This document shows positions 38,087-44,073 of a DNA stretch of 44,073 nt, in pieces; the first letter of the stretch is position 1, and every line of letters begins with the position of its first letter. The notes beneath the pieces were generated by a model. That model did no database searches. It was not told where the DNA came from and was given only the letters and a program-made list of their open reading frames with translations. This DNA comes from a virus, in the IMG/VR virus record IMGVR_UViG_3300033145_000258, positions 1 through 44,073 of that record; one strand, 5' to 3'. Both the position numbers and the translations under genes were made by a program.

Positions 38087-38986
38087 TTAGAACTCCGGGA
38101 TCCTTTTCTTTGGGGGAGGCTCGTCTCCGTAATAATCATCTGTTTCCTTAAAAAGATAAGGCGTGCCAAATGGCTCCTCTTCTTTTGTTTTTGGGTTATA
38201 ATCATAATCCTGTCTGTATATTTTCCCTTCTTCAACAAAGGTTCTTGTCTTTCTTTGCCATGATGTTCCGGTGTCTGTCTTTGGCGGAGTTACAATATCA
38301 TCCATAAGCTTTATGCCCTTAGCCGCCTTACTTGATTCAACATAGTCTATAACCTCTGCTTGGATTTCGGTGTACTTATTAATTTTTTCGTTATGATCCA
38401 TATTTTTATCATTATGCACCGATTTTAGCTTCTTCAAGTATGGAGTAAATGTTTTATTTTTAAAGAAGTCTTTAGGAAGCGGAGTTTGGTACAACCCTGT
38501 GTTCCATTTTTTATTTAAGTCGGTGAGTACGCTATATGAATTGAAGCGGTTTTCTTCAGGATAGTTGTCATTTAGAAAAATCTCATGCGCCTGATTCCCT
38601 GTTTCTTTGTCTTTTGCTTCTTGAGCGTCTAACTCCTTCATCATTTTAGCATAGTCGTTTTGGTCGTATATCTGCCTTGCGCCAGGTGCGCCAAAAGCTT
38701 CGACACTCTCCGCCCCTGTTGCTGTTAATGACCTGTACGGCTGTTCTCCAGGAATATTCACGGCGACCTCGCTCATATTCATACCTTGCCTAATGGGAGC
38801 GTTCTCATTATACTTTACGCTCTTATCATATTTATGCATAGGGGGGAGTTCGCCTTTTTCAGACATGCCGGAAAGCCTACTTCTTGTAGCCGCTTTTCTT
38901 CTTTCTTCAACCGCACCAGCCGACTGCTTACTGCTAATGTTGCTTCCAATTATTGACTTTATCAAGCCCATTACATTTATAGCCAT
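38087..38986 (-). CDS. Internal virion protein candidate
   Basis: The product is 299 residues, helical, charged and rich in N and K (YAKMMKELDAQEAKDKETGN, then KLKSVHNDKNMDHNEKINKY). Near the N-terminus is a GLIKSIIGSNISSKQSAGAV segment. Adjacent to the 1226-residue protein and likely a partner. No enzyme motif is found. An AAGGTGG site precedes the ATG. Confidence 0.55.
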   Translation of the reverse strand: MAINVMGLIKSIIGSNISSKQSAGAVEERRKAATRSRLSGMSEKGELPPMHKYDKSVKYNENAPIRQGMNMSEVAVNIPGEQPYRSLTATGAESVEAFGAPGARQIYDQNDYAKMMKELDAQEAKDKETGNQAHEIFLNDNYPEENRFNSYSVLTDLNKKWNTGLYQTPLPKDFFKNKTFTPYLKKLKSVHNDKNMDHNEKINKYTEIQAEVIDYVESSKAAKGIKLMDDIVTPPKTDTGTSWQRKTRTFVEEGKIYRQDYDYNPKTKEEEPFGTPYLFKETDDYYGDEPPPKKRIPEF

Positions 38987-39000
38987 ACCATACCACCTTT

Positions 39001-39858
39001 TTAAGATTGTGCATTACCTAAAGCACCTTGGCCACTCCAAACAGCATATGTTTTATTCCGTTTGTCCATGCTATATTCCTGTCTCAGTTGTGCGTTTTGC
39101 ATAGCTACATTAGAAGTCTGGATACCTGCCTGTAATTCAGAGGCCCTTTGCTGTTGATAAGGCTGTTGTAACACTCCATACCCTCCGAATAAGCCACTTG
39201 TACGCCCTGGAAACTGGCCTGCCATTGAAGTTTTCGTTCCTTCTGTATTCCCTAAATAGCCAAGATTCGACAATAAAAGACCGCCTTCTGTTGACATAGC
39301 TCCCCTTCTGGCCTCCTCTCTTACCAGATCGGCTTTTTGAGTAAATGCAGTCCATGCCTGTTGGCCTGGGGTTGTCATCATCCAGTTGGGGCCGAGTCTT
39401 TGCGATAGTGCCTGTTGCATTTTAGACTGTTGCGCTGAAAGTTCTTCCTCTAATGCCGGACTAATTGGAAGTTTACCTGCGTATGCTTTGGCTTGACGTT
39501 CTTGGGACATCTTGGTGATATCATATTGTCCTCTTTCAAGTGTACTCATTCCGGCTGTGCGCTCTTCCTCAGTCATATATCGAAGGTCGCCCGCTTCATC
39601 CTCCATCAAGCCCATGCCCTTTAGAACATAAGGGCGCATTTGTTCTGACTCTTTTTCCTGAGTCTGAAGAACTTTTAATTGTTGTTCCTGTAATGCTATT
39701 TCCTGTGCAGATGGCCCAGGAGCTTGTACATAAGTAGCACTGGTAGCACTTTCACCAGATCGACCACAATGCGCAACCTGCCCTTGATGCTCAAAACTAT
39801 CTTCCTCAAGAACTTCATTGGTAGCCATGTTTATGACTATTTTATTATAAACCCTCAT
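39001..39858 (-). CDS. Internal virion protein candidate, Gln/Ala-rich
   Basis: The product is 285 residues, rich in Gln and Ala, largely helical (SAQEIALQEQQLKVLQTQEK and EEELSAQQSKMQQALSQRLG), with a PGQQAWTAFTQKAD segment. This composition is typical of short-tailed phage ejection proteins that cross the periplasm. A GGGAGG site precedes the ATG. It overlaps the next gene by 4 bases. Confidence 0.55.
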   Translation of the reverse strand: MRVYNKIVINMATNEVLEEDSFEHQGQVAHCGRSGESATSATYVQAPGPSAQEIALQEQQLKVLQTQEKESEQMRPYVLKGMGLMEDEAGDLRYMTEEERTAGMSTLERGQYDITKMSQERQAKAYAGKLPISPALEEELSAQQSKMQQALSQRLGPNWMMTTPGQQAWTAFTQKADLVREEARRGAMSTEGGLLLSNLGYLGNTEGTKTSMAGQFPGRTSGLFGGYGVLQQPYQQQRASELQAGIQTSNVAMQNAQLRQEYSMDKRNKTYAVWSGQGALGNAQS

Positions 39859-40238
39859 ATAAACCTCCCAAAAACAGGAACATAAAAATAAATATCTCCG
39901 TCAACCTTACAGTATTCTTTGCCTTTTATATATTCTATAAACTTCTTTAAATACGGTTTTCCTTTTGGTTCTTGGACTATATAAAAAAGATAATTGTTTT
40001 CACGCATTACTTTCACAAATGCCCTGAATAATTTATGGGCTGCTCTGAAAGAACGCTTATCTTTATCAACAAAATAATGTACCAATCTTGGATATTTTCC
40101 ATCTGTACGATAACTAAAAAACCCTTCATCTGTGATAAACGTACGATCAGTTTCAAAAGACATTTCATCTTTAGTAAACCCCTCACTAAGTATGGATTTA
40201 TAAAGATAATCATAATCTTTGTCGGTGTATGGCCTCAT
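39855..40238 (-). CDS. GNAT-like or internal virion accessory protein
   Basis: The product is 127 residues with mixed helix and strand (LYKSILSEGFTKDEMSFETD, then RSFRAAHKLFRAFVKVMREN and YFYVPVFGRFI). The shape is like GNAT-fold proteins encoded at this spot in some podoviruses, but the acetyl-CoA loop is not clear. It lies next to internal protein genes. Treat as hypothetical with a GNAT-like alternative. Confidence 0.5.
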   Translation of the reverse strand: MRPYTDKDYDYLYKSILSEGFTKDEMSFETDRTFITDEGFFSYRTDGKYPRLVHYFVDKDKRSFRAAHKLFRAFVKVMRENNYLFYIVQEPKGKPYLKKFIEYIKGKEYCKVDGDIYFYVPVFGRFI

Positions 40239-40242
40239 GCTT

Positions 40243-40845
40243 TTATCCGTCTGTTAAATATGAAATATCCACTATCATTGTGCCAGTATCAACCAGTGTT
40301 GCCAAATCAATGCTGGCTCCCGATGTTGCATCGCGTGGCGTGACCCTAAGCTTGTTTGACACAGCAGTACAGTGTATTTGGAGATCAGACCCGCTGGCAT
40401 TCGAGCTTAACCATGCTCCAAGTACAGCAACTGCATTGCCATCCAGAGAAGCAGCTAAGACATCAACATACTCTGAAGCGGCCCCCGCTGCAAATCTTGT
40501 TCCTGTTTCACCATCGTCAATGTTGTCTTCAACGGCTATCGCAGAAGAATTCCAAACAGCAAGCCCAGTTACTTTTATATGATCGTCATCTGTGGCATCT
40601 TCTATTTGAATCCTTATCATTCTTAAAACATAACCAGCAGTATCACCAAGAATATCGAATCGAGCGTCATATGCCGCCTTCAAAGCGTCATGCTCATCCT
40701 CAAGCGTAGCCCTGGTAGCTATTTCAGCGTTTAAGGCTGTAAGCAAAGCATTTTCATTAGTTATGTTGCCGTCAAACTCTGCGTTAAGATCGGCTGCGGT
40801 TAAGGTTTCTGCGGCTATCCATGTTTTAATACGGGCGTAGGCCAT
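40243..40845 (-). CDS. Tail appendage or fibre-type structural protein
   Basis: The product is 200 residues. The start WIAAETLTAADLNAEFDGNI is a common N-terminal motif of phage fibre and tail proteins. A coiled region (NALLTALNAEIATRATLEDE) and a beta C-terminus follow. The C-terminal DISYLTDG is like trimeric fibre ends. It has an AAGGATAAAA site. Confidence 0.65.
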   Translation of the reverse strand: MAYARIKTWIAAETLTAADLNAEFDGNITNENALLTALNAEIATRATLEDEHDALKAAYDARFDILGDTAGYVLRMIRIQIEDATDDDHIKVTGLAVWNSSAIAVEDNIDDGETGTRFAAGAASEYVDVLAASLDGNAVAVLGAWLSSNASGSDLQIHCTAVSNKLRVTPRDATSGASIDLATLVDTGTMIVDISYLTDG

Positions 40846-40846
40846 G

Positions 40847-41200
40847 TCATTTTATCCTTATTTTAGATTTTTTCTTCAGCTTTTCTATTTCCTTTTGTTC
40901 TTTATTCTCATGCTCCCATGTTTTAACCCATCCATCTTCTACTGACTTTTCAATTTTCTTCGGGTCAATATCCATGTCAACACAATCTGAGCATACAATA
41001 GCTTCCATGTAAGAACCGTCCTCAAGGATATATTTCTTTTTCCTTCGATTGCTCAACCATCTTACTGCAAGGACTTTTTCTTCTCTCGGAGGAATAGATT
41101 TTATCACTAAGGTTTTATAGGTTCTTTTGGCAACAGGTGTTCCGCAATTCATGCACCTAATTTCAACCACACCACATTCATCATAATCCACATACGTCAT
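40847..41200 (-). CDS. Small zinc-binding tail-cluster protein
   Basis: The product is 117 residues with CMNCG and CSDC pairs about 60 residues apart, likely binding zinc, and a Lys-rich helical end. It overlaps the tail factor gene by 4 bases (ATGA). Its role is unknown; it may assist assembly of the tail factor. A GGAG site precedes the ATG. Confidence 0.55.
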   Translation of the reverse strand: MTYVDYDECGVVEIRCMNCGTPVAKRTYKTLVIKSIPPREEKVLAVRWLSNRRKKKYILEDGSYMEAIVCSDCVDMDIDPKKIEKSVEDGWVKTWEHENKEQKEIEKLKKKSKIRIK

Positions 41201-42753
41201 GGTTTTGCTCCTAAAGGAATAAAGTCTATAAGTATTTGAGAGAAAAAGAAGTCTGTATCAGCGGCATTACTTATAAGCTCAAGCTGTATTCGTTTGCCGA
41301 TTTGTCCCAACCTGACTGAGTTTTCAAGAATATTCGCACCGCCAAGAGCACTTGTTCCTAATGTAAAACTGCCAAGAACTCCGCCATCAACTGCAAAGGT
41401 TAATGCTTCATCAGCAATTAATTCACCATCAACCCACCATCTCAGGGTTGCATCGGTTGTGCCTTCAGACGTTGAAACAACTTTAACCCGATCATATCTT
41501 TTTGAAAGCCGGGGGTCGTCAAAGGCAAGCATTGGGGTTTTATAATTCGCAACATACGCTTCTGAATTATCGCTTCTGTTCGACTCGTTTAACTTCCATA
41601 CCCTGCCTGCGTAATTACCTGTATATACCTTCCAGGCGCCAGCCGCCTGCCTTACCAATGCTGAAGACATTGCAGAATAACCGCTTACAAAGTCCTGATT
41701 ATCCAAGATAGTCCATGCTCTATCGGGCGGCCTGTCAATGAAATAACATAGGGCTGTGTTAAGCTCGGTCTCACCGTTTCTTGCCACAAAGAATAAAATC
41801 GCCCTTAATGCAGGGTCGTATGTAGCGTGAAAGCTGTCTATAATGCTAAGAGCAAGATATGTCTTTATCCATTCGTGCATGAAGCTTGGTCGGGTTAGTG
41901 AAGCCGCCCTGTAATCACCATAGCTTTCTGCTGCTGCTACTGAATAAATCTCCCCGTCTTCCATCATGCAGATTATATCGTTTTGGGTTTTGACTATTAA
42001 TCTATGATTTGCTGCGCCCCCGTACCACTGGCTTTCGTGGTAGCCCCAATTGCTTGTGCTTGAGTCTGTGTCGTCTATAATAAAGGAGCGATTCTTCCCA
42101 AATAATATCAACCTATCGCCAAACTCAATCCCGCCTACTATCCCAAACCCGTCCCCTGTTTCAAGGTTGAAGGTTAAAACTGTGCCTTGCGTGAAGTCTT
42201 TTGGTGCGCCGTCAGGGGTTACATAGATAGTCTTTGGTGTGCCTGGGCAACCCAATGCCCAATTACGAAGCGAGTTGCCACTTCCATGCTGTATCATCTG
42301 CTTAGGAAAGTTTGTGCCTGTCCAATCTGTAGGAACATCAGCAACATCGGTTGTGTCTGCGGCATCTCCATCCCATACGGTAGGATTGTCAGCCCCATTG
42401 CAAAAGAAAATCTCGTCTTCCCATTGCATTATGTGAACTATCTTGTCCTCAGTCCATCCAGTCTTGATTGTGGTTTCAACATCTTCCCAGAGCTTGCCGT
42501 CTGAAGTAGCCCTGACAATAAACTGAGTGGTATCAGCCAATGTAAAATCAAAAAGCCCTGTTACGTCAACAGCTCCCATAGTCTTTGAATCTACCTTTGA
42601 CGTACCACCACGCTTCCTTACGCCGCCCTCGTTCATAAGAACATTTCTTGAAGGGTGTACCATGACGTTAGGCGGTATCGTGTCCAAGTTCTTATTATGG
42701 TTGAACCCTGTTTGCTCTAATGGGATTTGATATGTCTGCCCTAAATATCTCAT
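41197..42753 (-). CDS. Tail stabilisation factor, P22 gp10-like
   Basis: The product is 518 residues with beta-propeller-like repeats (FGDRLILFGKNRSFIIDDTD, then DIICMMEDGEIYSVAAAESY). The N-terminus has PSRNVLMNEGGVRKRGGTSK, common in P22 gp10-type tail factors that close the portal after packaging. It overlaps the gp4-like gene by one base (TAATG). The pair gp4-gp10 is conserved in this phage group. Confidence 0.75.
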   Translation of the reverse strand: MRYLGQTYQIPLEQTGFNHNKNLDTIPPNVMVHPSRNVLMNEGGVRKRGGTSKVDSKTMGAVDVTGLFDFTLADTTQFIVRATSDGKLWEDVETTIKTGWTEDKIVHIMQWEDEIFFCNGADNPTVWDGDAADTTDVADVPTDWTGTNFPKQMIQHGSGNSLRNWALGCPGTPKTIYVTPDGAPKDFTQGTVLTFNLETGDGFGIVGGIEFGDRLILFGKNRSFIIDDTDSSTSNWGYHESQWYGGAANHRLIVKTQNDIICMMEDGEIYSVAAAESYGDYRAASLTRPSFMHEWIKTYLALSIIDSFHATYDPALRAILFFVARNGETELNTALCYFIDRPPDRAWTILDNQDFVSGYSAMSSALVRQAAGAWKVYTGNYAGRVWKLNESNRSDNSEAYVANYKTPMLAFDDPRLSKRYDRVKVVSTSEGTTDATLRWWVDGELIADEALTFAVDGGVLGSFTLGTSALGGANILENSVRLGQIGKRIQLELISNAADTDFFFSQILIDFIPLGAKP

Positions 42754-43436
42754 TATTCGTCAGTTGTTATGTTGTAAGGCGTGCCGCAAAAATCAAACTT
42801 AGTTTTAGGCGGCGGCCGGTTAACTGCATTGAGCCTTGATATTAACCCAAGAGAGGTGTCCGCTGTGTTAAAAACAGATGGCGGAACCTCAACCGTTTCT
42901 TCTTCGGCAAGCTTTATCGCAAGGTTATAAACCATTGCTTCTTTGTATTCATTCGGAAATGAAAAGGAAGTGCCTAACGCTGCAAACTCTGTAAAGTTCT
43001 TTTGGAACTCAAAATAAGCCGTGTATGCGGCATTTGCTTCTTTGTTGAATATGATTTTAGCAAGGGTGTACTCAGGGATGTAATAGAGCCTTGATGGTCT
43101 GCCTTCTAATGTCTTTGAGGTTATATGGTTGTAGTCTGCGGCCCCGAATATCCTTACTTCTGAACTGAGGTTGTCTGAGTCGGTCAGATAACAGCTTAAA
43201 ATGCTTACGGGTCGCACCGTATCAAGATCACCGCCTGAACCTACTGTGTATTCTGCGGTTCCAGCGGTAAGGGTAAGGCTTTCTCTCGTAACGTATGGGA
43301 CTAAAAAATCAATCCCCCACAGGCTTATCATGTTATTCAAAGCCTCAAGCCCGTTGTCGTCTTGGGTTGATGTTGGGTCAGTTAAGCCTACTTTCCTATA
43401 AGCTGCATCAATTATTGTCTGTGCTGTGGTTGCCAT
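42753..43436 (-). CDS. Head-tail adaptor, P22 gp4-like
   Basis: The product is 227 residues. TAQTIIDAAYRKVGLTDPTS, then NGLEALNNMISLWGIDFLVP are typical of P22 gp4, the packaged-DNA stabilisation and adaptor protein below the portal. The length is near the family's. The AGGGG site and position next to the gp10-like gene agree. It lies just after the second MptE-like gene. Confidence 0.85.
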   Translation of the reverse strand: MATTAQTIIDAAYRKVGLTDPTSTQDDNGLEALNNMISLWGIDFLVPYVTRESLTLTAGTAEYTVGSGGDLDTVRPVSILSCYLTDSDNLSSEVRIFGAADYNHITSKTLEGRPSRLYYIPEYTLAKIIFNKEANAAYTAYFEFQKNFTEFAALGTSFSFPNEYKEAMVYNLAIKLAEEETVEVPPSVFNTADTSLGLISRLNAVNRPPPKTKFDFCGTPYNITTDE

Positions 43437-43437
43437 G

Positions 43438-44073
43438 TCATACCCCTATTTGCGGCTGCCACATCTTATGTTCTTGTGGCTCATATTTTTTATTCCATAC
43501 CTTGTGACCTTCTTTGTCGTAGTCCTTTTTCATTTGTTCCTCTACCGCCACGATTTCCCAGCCGTCCTCACTTTCAATCATAGCCTTAAATAACCCGCCT
43601 GAAGCGTTAATCAGAACTTCAGGATGTTTTTGCATTTCAGGAACTAACCATTCAGCTTGTAAATAGAGTGCGCCATTCGTTAAATAATCAACGCCATCTA
43701 CGCGAACAATTATCATCTTCTGAAGGGCTACGCCCTGTTCCCCGCTTACATGAGTAGTATGGTTGAAAGAAGTATCTATTCCAAAGAAAACTACCGCACT
43801 ATACCCCATTCTTAAAAACAGATGTGGCGCTCTTGCCGCTGCACTTGGGCCACCGCCGATACCTGTTCCCTTTGAATCTTCAAGCATTTCAAATATACGA
43901 GCATTTTTATAAATAAACTGAATCGGGTTTACCTTTGTAGCGAACACAGAACCCTTGACAAGCAATCCGCTCTTATAAGGGATTGGTGAGCCATCTATCG
44001 CAAACATATAGGACGCTATTCCGTTTTGGGATAGATAGCCTGCTGTATCGTTTATCGCAAATATGTCTCCGTC
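43438..44073 (-). CDS. MptE-like (DUF115) protein, second copy, C-terminal part
   Basis: This holds residues 65-275 and the stop of the gene whose N-terminal part lies at 1-306. The GTGIGGGPSAAARAP loop, SAVVFFGIDTSF strand and THVSGEQ segment match the neighbouring copy closely. The full chain has 275 residues versus 273 in the paralogue, which shows the join is correct. It is the last of the four modification genes before the gp4-like adaptor. Confidence 0.85.
   Translation of the reverse strand, partial: DGDIFAINDTAGYLSQNGIASYMFAIDGSPIPYKSGLLVKGSVFATKVNPIQFIYKNARIFEMLEDSKGTGIGGGPSAAARAPHLFLRMGYSAVVFFGIDTSFNHTTHVSGEQGVALQKMIIVRVDGVDYLTNGALYLQAEWLVPEMQKHPEVLINASGGLFKAMIESEDGWEIVAVEEQMKKDYDKEGHKVWNKKYEPQEHKMWQPQIGV
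43960..44073. repeat. Terminal direct repeat, right copy
   Basis: Identical to 1-114. See the left copy; it marks the overlap of the circular assembly. Confidence 0.95.

Overview
The window is a complete genome of a short-tailed (P22-like podovirus) bacteriophage with its ends overlapping. Bases 1-114 are repeated exactly at 43960-44073, and one gene on the minus strand reads across the join in frame, so the molecule is circular or circularly permuted with a unit length of 43,959 bp. The head and tail genes (portal, P22-type coat, gp4-like and gp10-like tail factors) identify the group. The host cannot be named from the sequence. A 3TM-type holin with an M15 peptidase and the integron cassettes point to an environmental Gram-negative bacterium, but this is inference. 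No tyrosine or serine integrase, tRNA or CRISPR array was found.

Layout. Minus strand, 13582 down to 1 and on through the join to 27864: the late operon. It holds small early-late proteins, a likely small terminase, the large terminase, portal, a sigma-like regulator, scaffold, coat, two repeat-built head proteins, four metabolic or modification genes (two radical SAM enzymes and two MptE/DUF115 proteins), tail factors, internal virion proteins, fibre-like proteins and lysis genes. Plus strand 13895-15029: four small unknown genes. Minus strand 21730 down to 15045: HTH repressor, zinc-finger protein, replication initiator with iteron-like repeats, helicase, free-standing homing endonuclease, DNA methyltransferase, primase and a RecU-like nuclease. 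Plus strand 21833-27856: a recombination operon (NinB-like, DUF968-like, DUF1351-like coiled coil, ERF annealing protein, YqaJ exonuclease) interrupted by two integron-type cassette insertions.

Two arrangements stand out. First, the large terminase gene carries an intein at its Walker A motif. The insert in the middle of the intein is an HNH endonuclease gene on the OPPOSITE strand, with its own strong promoter and ribosome binding site, while the sense frame stays open across it. Second, the phage carries integron gene cassettes: six attC-like sites with paired arms, extrahelical bases and GTTRRRY ends, each downstream of a small gene. They form one single-cassette insertion and one array of about five cassettes. 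Each insertion begins at a shared attI-like element with a covarying palindrome. No integrase is encoded, so any cassette exchange would need a host IntI in trans.

Other points of interest are a fusion of sigma-70 region 4 to an RNA polymerase alpha C-terminal-like domain inside the late operon, GNRA-capped hairpins between capsid cistrons, and a three-way-junction structure with terminator-like ends before the replication initiator.
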